In this document: one piece after another, positions 8,608-17,393 of the stretch | Position numbering within the stretch: the stretch's first letter is position 1 | Layout of the letters: each line of letters starts with the position of its first letter | Assembly (NCBI GenBank): GCA_947458585.1 | Contig: CANGYY010000004.1 | Location: 1 to 64,000, forward strand | DNA length: 64,000 nt | Reading direction: 5' to 3' | Source: Cyclobacteriaceae bacterium | GTDB taxonomy: Bacteria > Bacteroidota > Bacteroidia > Cytophagales > Cyclobacteriaceae | Translations under genes and position numbers: made by a program | The notes under the pieces: generated by a model | Databases searched by the model: none | What the model was told of the DNA's origin: nothing | The model's input: the letters and a program-made list of their open reading frames with translations, nothing else

Positions 8608-9917
8608 TGGCTGAACTTTTACCGCTTAAGGCTTGGCGCTATAACAAAGAACTTGGCGAAAATTTAGAAAAATTGACGGCTCCACTTTTTGATGTGGTCT
8701 CGGCTAAGCAGCGTGAACTGCTCTATCAAAATCCCCTGAACAGCATACACTTGTCCGTTCCTGAAGGAGAGGAGGGACATTTAGCCGCAAAAAGTCTACT
8801 CAACAAATGGAAGGCTACTGGTGTCTTGGAGCAAGACGATGTGCCAGGTATATACGTGTATTACCAGTATTTCCGTCTTCCTGGAGAAAAAGAGGAGCGT
8901 TGCAGAAAAGGGTTCATTGCGCAGATCAAAGCCACTCCTTGGGAGGAAAACAAAATCTTGAGACACGAGAATACCATTGTGTCCGCAGTGCATGATCGGG
9001 TGGATTTACTTCGTGCCACCGAGATTCAAGCCAGCCCTACGCATGGATTGTATGAAGATGCAAACCAAGAACTTGAGCCCTGGATGGATCAGGCTATGGA
9101 AAGACCTTTGTATGAACTGGAAGATTACCAAGGTGTTCGTGAGGTGCTCGCTCGAATTACAGATCCCACGATCATTGCCCAATTCTTAAAGATCTTATCC
9201 GATAAGAAAGTAATCTTAGCCGATGGGCATCATCGACTTGAAGCAGCCATTGAATACCGGAAAGAGCAGGAAGAAATGCAGGTATCATCCCCTTGGAAGG
9301 CTGCAGACTATCATTTGATGTATTTGACCAATGTGGTAGGCAATCACTTGGAGATTCTCCCTACACATCGTCTATTCTACGGGAATGATTTGAAGAAAGA
9401 AGCATTCTTTTCTGCCTTAGAAACTTGGTTTGAAATTCGACCCATGGGGGATGCGGCCGAACTAGCTACTTATTCCTTTCCCCGCAAGCATTCTTTTGGT
9501 TTGGTATGGGAGGATGCGGCCTTTGTAATCAAGTTTCGGCAAGAGAAGTTTGATCAAGTAGCCCCTCATTTACCCGAGGTTCTCCGTCAATTGGATTTAG
9601 TCCTGTTACATGAGGTGGTGTTTGACAAAATCCTTGGGATCTCACCCAAGGAACAGCGCACTTCGCCAGCCTTGGCTTTTGAACGAAACTTTTCTAGATG
9701 TGTGCAAGAAGTACAGTCTAAAAATGCCAAGTTTGCCATCATCACTCGAGAGATTGACTTGAATCAAGTGATCGAAGTATGTAACTCCGGGCAGGTCATG
9801 CCTCAAAAATCCACTTATTTCTATCCCAAAGCGCTTGGGGGGATGCTATTTGCCACCGTAAATCAAGAAGAATTTAACTACGACTATGCCCAGTTTTTTA
9901 ACGAATCTAGCCTCTAA
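8607..9917 (+). CDS. DUF1015 family protein
   Basis: A 436-residue cytosolic protein recognised as DUF1015 by its opening (LPLKAWRYN, followed by TAPLFDVVS), the NPLNSIHLSVPEGE region and the DGHHRLEAAIEYR motif. The last sets a conserved Asp-Gly-His-His cluster in a ParB/sulfiredoxin-like fold. The family is widespread and sometimes annotated as a SerK-like kinase. I cannot assign an activity here. It overlaps accC by one base at its start and the maf ORF by 32 bases at its end, forming a compact three-gene unit. Confidence 0.85.
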   Translation: MAELLPLKAWRYNKELGENLEKLTAPLFDVVSAKQRELLYQNPLNSIHLSVPEGEEGHLAAKSLLNKWKATGVLEQDDVPGIYVYYQYFRLPGEKEERCRKGFIAQIKATPWEENKILRHENTIVSAVHDRVDLLRATEIQASPTHGLYEDANQELEPWMDQAMERPLYELEDYQGVREVLARITDPTIIAQFLKILSDKKVILADGHHRLEAAIEYRKEQEEMQVSSPWKAADYHLMYLTNVVGNHLEILPTHRLFYGNDLKKEAFFSALETWFEIRPMGDAAELATYSFPRKHSFGLVWEDAAFVIKFRQEKFDQVAPHLPEVLRQLDLVLLHEVVFDKILGISPKEQRTSPALAFERNFSRCVQEVQSKNAKFAIITREIDLNQVIEVCNSGQVMPQKSTYFYPKALGGMLFATVNQEEFNYDYAQFFNESSL

Positions 9918-10476
9918 AAAAATAATTTTGGGATCGAATTCCCCGCGGAGACAGGAACTCCTTCGAGGATTGGAACTTGATTTTGAAGTTCGGGTACATC
10001 CGGTTGTAGAGACTATTCCAGCGGACCTTCCAGCACAATATGCTGCTGCTTACCTTTCCAAACTGAAAGCAGATGCATTCCCTGGGGTTCTACAAGAAAA
10101 TGAACTGCTCATCACAGCAGATACGGTGGTCATTGAACATGGGAAGGTGCTGGGCAAACCAGCAACTGAGCAGGAAGCCTTTGAGATGTTGAAAAGCCTA
10201 TCAGGTGCTACCCATACCGTGATGACTGCAGTGACGCTAAAAGATCGGAAAACCTCCATCACTTTGGAGGATGAAGCCCAAGTGACTTTTCGATTTTTAG
10301 AGGAGGAAGAAGTTTGGCATTACCTTAAAAAATACCAGCCATTTGATAAAGCGGGTTCTTACGGAATTCAAGAATGGATAGGTTTTGTAGGGGTAAGTAG
10401 CATTACTGGCTCTTACTTTACGGTGATGGGATTTCCATTGCACCTAGTCTATTCCCAACTCAAAAAGTGGGTTTAG
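9886..10476 (+). CDS. maf: Maf-like nucleoside triphosphate pyrophosphatase
   Basis: A 196-residue Maf/HAM1-fold enzyme that hydrolyses non-canonical or dTTP/UTP-type nucleotides. Diagnostic parts are the N-terminal LGSNSPRRQELL loop (phosphate binding), ITADTVV with the metal-binding Asp, LGKPATEQEAFEML and the late DKAGSYGIQEW motif. The ATG at 9886 overlaps the DUF1015 coding end by 32 bases. A later start would leave no room before the phosphate loop, so I keep it. It is the last gene of the accC-DUF1015-maf run and ends before a strong bidirectional terminator. Confidence 0.9.
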   Translation: MPSFLTNLASKKIILGSNSPRRQELLRGLELDFEVRVHPVVETIPADLPAQYAAAYLSKLKADAFPGVLQENELLITADTVVIEHGKVLGKPATEQEAFEMLKSLSGATHTVMTAVTLKDRKTSITLEDEAQVTFRFLEEEEVWHYLKKYQPFDKAGSYGIQEWIGFVGVSSITGSYFTVMGFPLHLVYSQLKKWV

Positions 10477-10512
10477 GCGTCTTAGGAAAAAAAATTGGAT
10501 ACGTAAGGACAA

Positions 10513-10546
10513 AAAAATAAGGCGGGATTTCCCGCCTTATTTTTTA
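10513..10546. terminator. Bidirectional Rho-independent terminator
   Basis: The stem AATAAGGCGGGA / TCCCGCCTTATT is flanked by A and T runs. It ends the maf unit from the left and the small secreted-protein gene from the right, and it overlaps the stop codon of the latter. Confidence 0.9.
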
Positions 10547-10909
10547 CTTGATTACTCGCTTGCCTTCGACTGCGAAGGAATCCATGAGTGAGCCGCTGAC
10601 ATTTTCATCATCTTCACGCTGAATAGCCAAGATTAGATCACCATATTCCGAGGTGAAGGTAAGTGTAAGGCTGTTTTCTGACTCCGTAATGTCATTCATC
10701 TTGGTTTCATTACCAGATGAGTCCACAAACTTTCCGACCAACTTACCATCCACACGCTCGAGTGTAAGCATGACGGTGATGGTTCCCATTGGGGTGTCTT
10801 TGATCGTTACATCCCAATCACCTACAAAGTAGTCGGTAGTTTGGGCTTGGGTGGTGAAAGAAATAAGGAATAGTGCAAATCCGCACAGAAGGGTAGTAAT
10901 TAGTTTCAT
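10544..10909 (-). CDS. Small secreted protein of unknown function
   Basis: A 121-residue product with a clear signal peptide (MKLITTLLCGFALFLIS..., cleaved near TQAQ). The ~98-residue mature part is rich in beta-type alternation: GDWDVTIKDTPMG, then LTLERVDGKLVGKFVD, then LTLTFTSEYGDLILAIQ. The pattern of short strands with 'G-x-W' at the start and 'G-x-F' turns recalls small lipocalin-like or DUF-type ligand-binding barrels found in the Bacteroidota periplasm. I do not recognise a named family. It is a single gene facing the maf unit across a shared terminator. Confidence 0.7.
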   Translation of the reverse strand: MKLITTLLCGFALFLISFTTQAQTTDYFVGDWDVTIKDTPMGTITVMLTLERVDGKLVGKFVDSSGNETKMNDITESENSLTLTFTSEYGDLILAIQREDDENVSGSLMDSFAVEGKRVIK

Positions 10910-11023
10910 GGTTCTTTTGGTTAAGGAATTAATTAGGAAAGAAATATAGAAAAAGGATTTGAATTATTTTGAAGAGGACTATCGTTTTCGGTTTTTTTAA
11001 GGAATTCAAGTAAAGAACAACTT

Positions 11024-11036
11024 CCAGTTGAACTGG
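11024..11036 (-). terminator. Possible weak hairpin after the RND gene
   Basis: The perfect palindrome CCAGTT-G-AACTGG begins one base after the RND stop codon. No proper T-run follows, so it may be a stability hairpin rather than a true terminator. Confidence 0.3.
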
Positions 11037-11037
11037 C

Positions 11038-14000
11038 TTAAACTCTTGGTGGTAGCAATTTGTAAAGAACTGGGGTCACAATTCTGGATAGGATGGTAGA
11101 ACTGATTAACCCGCCAATAAGCACAATCGCAAGCGGAGAGATAAGCGGATTGGTGCTCAAGGCCACAGGGATTAAGCCACCTATTGCCGTAATGGTAGTC
11201 AACACGATGGGTAGGAATCGAATTTCCCCTGATTTTTGGATGGCGGTATCGAGATCTACCCCTTCTTTTCGCAACTGATTGGTAAAATCCACCAATAGGA
11301 TGGAGGTTTTTACCTCAATACCCGCCAAGGCGATGAGTCCAATGATGGCCACAAAGGAAAGGGAATTGCCCGTAATCCAAAGTGCAATCAAAGCGCCTAC
11401 CATTCCCAAAGGAATCACAGAGAGCACAATGATCGTGCTTTTGAAGGTTCGGAAAAGCAAAATCAATACTGCAATGAAAAGGAATACAGTGATGATAATG
11501 ATGGTGTTGAACCCTGCAAAGGATTCTTGTTTGGTTTCGTATTCGCCCCCTAATGTTAAGCGATAGCCCTCGGGTAAGGGAATTTGATCTAGTTTGGTCA
11601 TCGCTTCGCCAAGCACTCGATCCGTGAGGGAATTGGCATCTACGAAGGAGGATACAGAAACCGACCTATTTTTATTGTAATGGTCTATAGTCAGGGTGCT
11701 GCTTTCAAATTTGAGATCTGCGATTTGGGAAAGTGGGATACCCTTTCCTTGGTTGTTGTAGACATATATGGGTTCGAAGGTTTCTAAGGTCGCTCGATCC
11801 TCTTTTGGGGTAGTGAGCAAAATCGAACGCTCATTGCCCTGAGGATCTGTAAACGATCCCAAGTTCAACCCTGCAAGCGCAAGTCGGACGGTTTGGTCGA
11901 TGTCTGCAGTAGCAATACCCAATTGTCGAGCCTTATCTTTTTGAATGGCCACACGGATATCGGTCTTTAAGTTGGCTACGGGGTTATTGACATAGATGGT
12001 GCCAGGAGTTTGCTTGAGTAGGCTCTCTACTTTTCCAGCCAAACTTCGAAGCGTATCCAGATTTTCTCCTACTAGCCTGATTTCGATGGGAGCACTTACT
12101 GGAGGACCTTGTTCAAAGTTTTTAACTTCTACTTTTGCACCGACTACCTTTGCAAAACTCGCTTGAAGCGTTTGGATGATCTCAATTTTCCGAGGAGCTG
12201 AAGTTTCGGGTTCAAGTTGAACAAAGAGTTGCCCATAATCGCTGCGCTCGTTTTCAGGAATCTCGTTGTAATAGATGCGTGGATTTCCTTTGCCTACGTT
12301 GGTTGCAAAATTTTTCAACTCAGGAATTTTGGCCACTTCCTTTTCCACTTGCCTTACGAGTGAATCCGTGTTACTCAAGTTGGATTGAAGCGGCGTTGTG
12401 ATGCTGACAAGAAACTGTGGTTTTTCCGAGGAAGGAAAGAGGCTAAATCCAATAACAGGGAATAAACCAAGGGAGCCAAAGAAGATAGCGCCTGAAATAA
12501 CGAGTGTAGCTACTGGCTTTTTTAAGGCTTTTTCCAGGAGTGGAGCATAGCTCACATGGATACCTTTCTGAAAGAGGTCGTACATCTTGTTGGAATGTCC
12601 TTCGGTCTTGTTTTTTAAAAGCCAGGTGGAGAGGAAAGGAATAATGGTAAGGGATACTACCAGGGAGGCAAGCACGCTTGTGATGACTGACATCGGTAGG
12701 CTTCGTACGAAATCCCCCGAACTTTCTGGCAAGAATACCAGCGGAAGGAATGCGATAATTAAGGTGACCGTACATCCGACAACAGAGATAGAAATCTGTT
12801 GGGTGGCCTTCAATGCTGCTTCTTTCTTACTATACCCATCTCGAATCCATCGTTCGATGTTTTCTACGACGACAATGCTATCGTCTACCAATAAGCCCAA
12901 GGCCACTACCAAACCGACGATGCTGAGTTGGTTGAGTCCATAGCCTAGCGCATTCAATAAAATCAATCCGATGGCCAGGGATAAAGGGATGGAAACCATG
13001 ACGATAATTGAGGCACGGTTGCCCAGGGGAAGCAAAGTCACAAAAACCAAGGCGATTGCGATTAAAAAGTCCATTCCTAAGCCACCCAGTCGTCTATTGA
13101 CATAGTCAGCTTGATCAAAAGCAACAATTAGATCGATGTTTTTAGGCAATTTTTCTGTGCTAGAAGCGAGTAGGGGACTGTATTTTTCTTGTACGTTGGA
13201 GATGTTGGTCCCTTCTTTTAATGCTGCAGTTACAAAGATGGAGCGGTAGCCATTGAGTCGGGTGATGTGCTTGGTATCCTCAAAATCATCACGAATGGTT
13301 GCCACATCTTTCAATAGGATGTTTTTTCCTTGGAGTGAATACACCACGGTCTCGGCGATTTCATCGGCTGAACTGTAATTCCCGCTCGTTTTTACATTGA
13401 AGGTTTTGTTTCCTGCATCTACCTGACCTCCAGGAATATTACTCAATTCACTTTTGATGCTACCGATAAGCGCAGCAAGGGGAATGTTTAAGGTGGCTAC
13501 TTTATCCAGTTGTAATTCAACTTTTACGATTTGAGCAGGAAGTCCATGGATTTTGACATTTTTCAATTCCGTGATGCTCTCGAGATCTTTCTGGAGGCGA
13601 TCTGCCTCAGTCTTCAGCGATTCTCGGGAAGCATTTTCACTCACCAAAGCAATTTGGAGAATGTTGACATCGGAGGGTCGTACCTTCTTTACTTCGATGG
13701 AAAAAATTTCCGCAGGCAATTGGGGTCGAAGGGTGTTGACCTCCCGGACGAGTTCCTGGTATTTTTCATCTACATCCTCGTTGTAATTGTATTCTACTAA
13801 AAGAATCGCAGCACCGTCTTTGATCTCGGTTTCAATGCGCTTGATATTTTCGAGGGCATAGATGGTTTTTTCCAAGGGATCCACCACCAATTCTTCCAAA
13901 TCTTCTGGACTTGCACCTGGATAAATGACTACGATGGGAAAATTGGGGGAGTTGATTACCGGGTCTTCACTCCGCGGCATGTTCAAAAAGGTAGTCAATC

Positions 14001-14073
14001 CCAAGACCACCGTCATGAGAAAGATGACGAGTGTAAATTGGTAATTCTTTACCGCAAAATCAGAGATTTTCAT
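11038..14073 (-). CDS. RND-family efflux pump, inner-membrane permease
   Basis: A 1011-residue AcrB/MdtB-class antiporter that exports hydrophobic or toxic compounds using the proton gradient. It shows an N-terminal transmembrane segment (~10-30), a large periplasmic porter domain (~35-330), and a block of helices that includes the proton-relay motif GLLVDDSIVVVENIER (~392-407). A second periplasmic domain (~560-840) and the final helices, ending in a P-x-LYKLL stretch, follow. The start codon overlaps the adaptor gene stop (TGATG). It is the last gene of the tetR-tolC-adaptor-RND operon. The substrate class (drug, metal or lipid) cannot be read, but the DD pair fits hydrophobic/amphiphilic efflux rather than metal RND pumps. 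Confidence 0.92.
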   Translation of the reverse strand: MKISDFAVKNYQFTLVIFLMTVVLGLTTFLNMPRSEDPVINSPNFPIVVIYPGASPEDLEELVVDPLEKTIYALENIKRIETEIKDGAAILLVEYNYNEDVDEKYQELVREVNTLRPQLPAEIFSIEVKKVRPSDVNILQIALVSENASRESLKTEADRLQKDLESITELKNVKIHGLPAQIVKVELQLDKVATLNIPLAALIGSIKSELSNIPGGQVDAGNKTFNVKTSGNYSSADEIAETVVYSLQGKNILLKDVATIRDDFEDTKHITRLNGYRSIFVTAALKEGTNISNVQEKYSPLLASSTEKLPKNIDLIVAFDQADYVNRRLGGLGMDFLIAIALVFVTLLPLGNRASIIVMVSIPLSLAIGLILLNALGYGLNQLSIVGLVVALGLLVDDSIVVVENIERWIRDGYSKKEAALKATQQISISVVGCTVTLIIAFLPLVFLPESSGDFVRSLPMSVITSVLASLVVSLTIIPFLSTWLLKNKTEGHSNKMYDLFQKGIHVSYAPLLEKALKKPVATLVISGAIFFGSLGLFPVIGFSLFPSSEKPQFLVSITTPLQSNLSNTDSLVRQVEKEVAKIPELKNFATNVGKGNPRIYYNEIPENERSDYGQLFVQLEPETSAPRKIEIIQTLQASFAKVVGAKVEVKNFEQGPPVSAPIEIRLVGENLDTLRSLAGKVESLLKQTPGTIYVNNPVANLKTDIRVAIQKDKARQLGIATADIDQTVRLALAGLNLGSFTDPQGNERSILLTTPKEDRATLETFEPIYVYNNQGKGIPLSQIADLKFESSTLTIDHYNKNRSVSVSSFVDANSLTDRVLGEAMTKLDQIPLPEGYRLTLGGEYETKQESFAGFNTIIIITVFLFIAVLILLFRTFKSTIIVLSVIPLGMVGALIALWITGNSLSFVAIIGLIALAGIEVKTSILLVDFTNQLRKEGVDLDTAIQKSGEIRFLPIVLTTITAIGGLIPVALSTNPLISPLAIVLIGGLISSTILSRIVTPVLYKLLPPRV

Positions 14074-15119
14074 CAGTTCTTAACTTGAATAGTGGAACCA
14101 TCCGACAAATAGGCACTTCCTGAGACAATGAGGCTCTTGTAATTTTCCAATCCAGCGACCACCTGAATGGAAGTTGGAGTGATTTTACCCAATTGAATTT
14201 TTACTTTTTTTGCTTTTTGGCCATCGACTACAAAGACAAAGCCGCTGTCTCCATTGGCATCCAGAACGGATTCGAAAGGAATTTCCCAGCCTTGTACCGT
14301 TTGTGAAGGCTGAATGCTAGCCTTTCCAAACATTCCTGATGCCAAGGAGATTTCTTTGGCCGATTCTGGACTGATTTCAACCCAATAGGTGCCAGTGACC
14401 GGATCTGCCGATTGGCTTTTATGCGTTACTTTGGCAGGTATCCAAGTAGCTGATGACCCAGCGTTGATTTCGGCTTGGTCACCAATCTGTATGGAACTCC
14501 ATTGCTGATCACTCAAGGTCACCTTCAAGATCCAAGCACCAGAAGCAGCACCATTGATTTGTAGAATGGGAGTTCCTGAGGCAACCAACTGCCCTGGGTT
14601 TACAAATTTTTTGAGGACAAATCCATTTTTCGTTGCTCGAATTTGGGATTGGGCCAAGTTGAAATTTGCCGTATTTAACTGTTGTTCAGCAATGTCTACC
14701 GCTGTTTTTGAATTTTCAAACTGCTCTAAAGTTGCCACAGAGTCTTTGTAGAGGCGTGCTGCACGCTGGTGATCTCGAAGCGCCTTCTCGTAGGCAAGTT
14801 TGGATTGGCGAACCCCAGCTTGAATCTCTGTTAAATCTAAACTAGCCACTATTTGCCCCGATTTTACGGCATCGCCTTCCTCCACGAGTACTTTGGAGAC
14901 AATTCCCCCCAGTTTAAAGGATAGGAGTGTTTCGTCCTTGGTACTAAAGGTGCCACTTGCAGTCACTGTCGCAGCCATCTCGGAAGGTTGGAGCGCAAAA
15001 AGGCTGACTGGAATGGCCTCACCTGCTTGTGGGATGTTCGTATCACTAGGTGTACTGCTACTGCAACCTAGTAGAAAGAGAAGGGAAAATACAGGTAAAA
15101 GTGAATAGCGCTTTTTCAT
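14073..15119 (-). CDS. RND efflux periplasmic adaptor lipoprotein (membrane fusion protein)
   Basis: A 348-residue HlyD/AcrA-type adaptor. A lipobox (LFLLGCSSS) near residue 20 predicts lipidation and anchoring. The order is a biotinyl-lipoyl-like hairpin with EEGDAVKSGQIVASLD (~80-95), a coiled-coil hairpin (~97-150), the second lipoyl half with VLKKFVNPGQLVASGTPIL (~168-186), then the beta-barrel and membrane-proximal domains. It bridges the permease and the TolC-like channel. It starts 3 bases after the tolC-like stop and overlaps the permease start by one base. Confidence 0.9.
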   Translation of the reverse strand: MKKRYSLLPVFSLLFLLGCSSSTPSDTNIPQAGEAIPVSLFALQPSEMAATVTASGTFSTKDETLLSFKLGGIVSKVLVEEGDAVKSGQIVASLDLTEIQAGVRQSKLAYEKALRDHQRAARLYKDSVATLEQFENSKTAVDIAEQQLNTANFNLAQSQIRATKNGFVLKKFVNPGQLVASGTPILQINGAASGAWILKVTLSDQQWSSIQIGDQAEINAGSSATWIPAKVTHKSQSADPVTGTYWVEISPESAKEISLASGMFGKASIQPSQTVQGWEIPFESVLDANGDSGFVFVVDGQKAKKVKIQLGKITPTSIQVVAGLENYKSLIVSGSAYLSDGSTIQVKN

Positions 15120-15122
15120 GGC

Positions 15123-16511
15123 TTAGTTGGTTTCAGTAGTGAGTTGGCGTTCGAGCTGGGCTAGTGCCATCTGTAGTTTGTAGGAACTGATGTTTTTTTG
15201 AAGTGCAGCTTGCGTGTATTGATTTCTTGCGTCTATGTATTCAAGCAAAGATTGGCTACCCTCTTTGAAGCCCCGATCCACCAGGTTGAGGTAGGCCGTA
15301 GCCGACAGCAGTTTCTTCTCCGAAGATTGGAGCGAAGCGAGTAGGGTTTTTACCTCATTCCGTTGGACTTGGAGGCCTAAGTTCAATTTTTGATTCACCA
15401 ATTCTTTTTGCCTTTGGACCGCTTGCAAGCCGAGGACATTCCGTTGGATTTGGTTTTGATTTCTTCCCCCTTGAAATACCGGCATACTGAAGTTTAATCC
15501 CCACATCAGGTACCTGGATTGCGAATCAAAGTTCCAATCAAAACCCTGTGACCCCAGATCTGCGTAGGTGGAAAGTTTAGGGATCCAATAGTTTTTACCA
15601 GATTTGAGCACTGTTTCTTGGATTGTCTCCATGCTTTGCATGGCACCCAGTTCCGGGTTTTGTGGGTGAAGGTCTTCGAGAAGTAATTGATCCAATCGAC
15701 TCATATCGAGGGGTATATCTTCAAAGGGGACTGCCTGATCCAGTGGTCGATTGACCAGAAAATTCACGTATTGTGCGGCGTTACTTGTTTTTAGTTCCGC
15801 TTCAATTACTAACGACTTCACCTGTTCCAACTCGCTTTCGGCACGCAATAGAGCCGCAGGAAGTCTTTTCCCATTTTCTACCAAGGACCGGGTATCCTTT
15901 AAGTTTTGTTCGACGAGTTGTAAGGTGTTCTTTAGGATTTTGATGGAACTATGGGCAGCGCAGAAATTGAAGTATGCTACACGGATGTCTTGAATGAGTG
16001 TGGCACGGTAGATTTCAACTTGGTAGTTGGTCCAATTGACTTGTTCTTTTCGGATTTGCTGTTGGTAAATCAAATCCGTATTGAGTAGGGGAAGGGTGGT
16101 TCGGAAGCGGGTGTCGTAAAAGTTGTCAGGAAGTAACTGTTCCGAGACGTTGTCGATTTGTGGGAACTTGTTGGAAGCGGTGAGTTTATTCAAAGTCGAA
16201 TAAACGGGATTGAGCAAGTCTCCGACTGGAAAGGCGATGGTTCTACCTCCTTCAGCCAAGGTGTAACTTGCTCCAAAGTCCATCGAAGGCAAAAAGAAGC
16301 TTTTGGCATCTTTTAAGGCCAATAAACTTTGTTCCAGGCTCGCTTTTTTATCCTGAAGTACGAGGTTATTGGTCAATCCTTCCGTGATGTAGGTGTCCAA
16401 AACCTGCTGTGCTTGTACAGGGGTAACAAGCAGTCCAAAACAAAGCATAAATGCTTGAAATGGGCTCCTCAGGGACCAATTGAGTTGCTTCAGTGTGTAT
16501 TTTCTTTTCAT
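15123..16511 (-). CDS. TolC-family outer-membrane efflux channel
   Basis: A 462-residue protein with a signal peptide (cleaved near VQAQQ) and the two repeated outer-membrane-efflux-protein halves made of long helices and short barrel strands, including DLGSQGFDWNFD and MWGLNFSMPVFQGGRN (~345-360). The 'F-x-GG-x-x' strand end before a long amphipathic helix is typical of TolC/OprM proteins. It overlaps the tetR stop by 4 bases (ATGA) and lies directly before the adaptor gene, so pump, adaptor and channel are made from one message. Confidence 0.9.
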   Translation of the reverse strand: MKRKYTLKQLNWSLRSPFQAFMLCFGLLVTPVQAQQVLDTYITEGLTNNLVLQDKKASLEQSLLALKDAKSFFLPSMDFGASYTLAEGGRTIAFPVGDLLNPVYSTLNKLTASNKFPQIDNVSEQLLPDNFYDTRFRTTLPLLNTDLIYQQQIRKEQVNWTNYQVEIYRATLIQDIRVAYFNFCAAHSSIKILKNTLQLVEQNLKDTRSLVENGKRLPAALLRAESELEQVKSLVIEAELKTSNAAQYVNFLVNRPLDQAVPFEDIPLDMSRLDQLLLEDLHPQNPELGAMQSMETIQETVLKSGKNYWIPKLSTYADLGSQGFDWNFDSQSRYLMWGLNFSMPVFQGGRNQNQIQRNVLGLQAVQRQKELVNQKLNLGLQVQRNEVKTLLASLQSSEKKLLSATAYLNLVDRGFKEGSQSLLEYIDARNQYTQAALQKNISSYKLQMALAQLERQLTTETN

Positions 16512-17131
16512 GAGGAAAGTCTATCGAGAATACTGAAAAATTCATTTAAGCCATCTTTGACGATAGTGTCTTGGCGTTGAGCCAAAACGACCTCGCAGCG
16601 TCGGCGAATTCGTAGGGATACCATGCCATGAACGGTGGACCAAACCAAAAAAGACAGTGCTTCTTCTTCATGTCCTCGAAAATGCCCTACATCTATACAT
16701 TCCTTGATGGTGGAACGTAGAAAATTGAAGGTACCAAAGCCTTCTTTCCATTGCTCTTCGTTTGAATTAGAAACATGAAGGATGGGTGCATCTTTGATAA
16801 ACATCAAGTCATACATGTCTGGATTTTCCAATGCGAACTGTACATAAATAGAACCCATACCTTTTAGCCTTTCCATCGGATTGGATACCGATGCAAGTAC
16901 TTCCATGCGGCCCATCAATTGCTGAAAGCCTCCCTGGTGGAGGGCATGAAAGATCTCGTTCTTGTCCTTGAAATAATGATAGATGCTTCCAGGACTGTAT
17001 TCAATCAAGTCGGCAATGTTTCGAATAGAGGTTTTTTCCACTCCTTTTTCAAGGAAAAGGGTCTTGGCAGCAACTAAGATGCGCTCACGTAATTCTTCCT
17101 TATCTCGTTCTTTCCGTTCAGCGATACCCAT
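16508..17131 (-). CDS. TetR-family repressor of the RND efflux operon
   Basis: A 207-residue regulator. It has an N-terminal TetR helix-turn-helix (residues ~15-62: RERILVAAKTLFLEKGVEKT followed by SIRNIADLIEYSPGSIYHYF) and a helical ligand-binding domain with a WHG-like pattern (VWSTVHGM, ~170-177). It is the first gene of the operon, so it probably represses its own transcription and that of the pump until a ligand binds. A palindromic candidate operator lies 28 bases upstream of its ATG. The start at 17131 leaves the usual charged leader before the HTH. Confidence 0.92.
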   Translation of the reverse strand: MGIAERKERDKEELRERILVAAKTLFLEKGVEKTSIRNIADLIEYSPGSIYHYFKDKNEIFHALHQGGFQQLMGRMEVLASVSNPMERLKGMGSIYVQFALENPDMYDLMFIKDAPILHVSNSNEEQWKEGFGTFNFLRSTIKECIDVGHFRGHEEEALSFLVWSTVHGMVSLRIRRRCEVVLAQRQDTIVKDGLNEFFSILDRLSS

Positions 17132-17158
17132 GGTTTATTTTGAATACCCAAAAATAAA

Positions 17159-17171
17159 TGAACAGTGTTCA
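17159..17171. promoter_or_regulatory. Candidate TetR operator
   Basis: A perfect inverted repeat, TGAACA-G-TGTTCA, sits 28 bases upstream of the tetR start codon. On the minus strand it directly follows an AT-rich stretch containing TTATTTTG, a one-mismatch -7 box, so a bound repressor would block transcription. Confidence 0.55.
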
Positions 17172-17227
17172 AAATAAAAATAATACAAGATTTTTTTTTT
17201 TTTTGATAGGAGTAGGTATTGAACAAT

Positions 17228-17257
17228 AAAAAAGCCCGATACAATCGAGCTTTTTTT
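17228..17257. terminator. Terminator after the metP-metS type transporter genes
   Basis: AAAAAAGC-CCGAT pairs with ATCG-A-GCTTTTTTT, a stem with one internal mismatch and flanking A/T runs. On the minus strand it lies 26 bases past the small-subunit stop codon. It also insulates the tetR promoter. Confidence 0.75.
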
Positions 17258-17282
17258 AATTGGATGGCTACAGTGGCCTGGG

Positions 17283-17393
17283 TTATTTCTCTTCCGTATT
17301 TGGCTTTTTCAATACCAAATAGAAGCAATACAGCGTAACGCCAGTGATTAGCAATTGCGTTACAAGCGATAGAATTAGCGCAGATGTGTTCAT
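17283..17393 (-). CDS. MetS-type small subunit of an NSS transporter (36 aa)
   Basis: A 36-residue ORF. It begins MNTSALILSLVTQLLITGVT, continues LYCFYLVLKK and ends PNTEEK: one transmembrane helix followed by a short charged cytosolic tail. Its ATG overlaps the transporter stop codon (ATGA), so translation is coupled. In Corynebacterium the MetP transporter needs a similar small MetS protein, and many NSS genes carry such a partner directly downstream. Length, topology and position all fit. That the partner is required for transport here is inferred from that family. Confidence 0.85.
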   Translation of the reverse strand: MNTSALILSLVTQLLITGVTLYCFYLVLKKPNTEEK

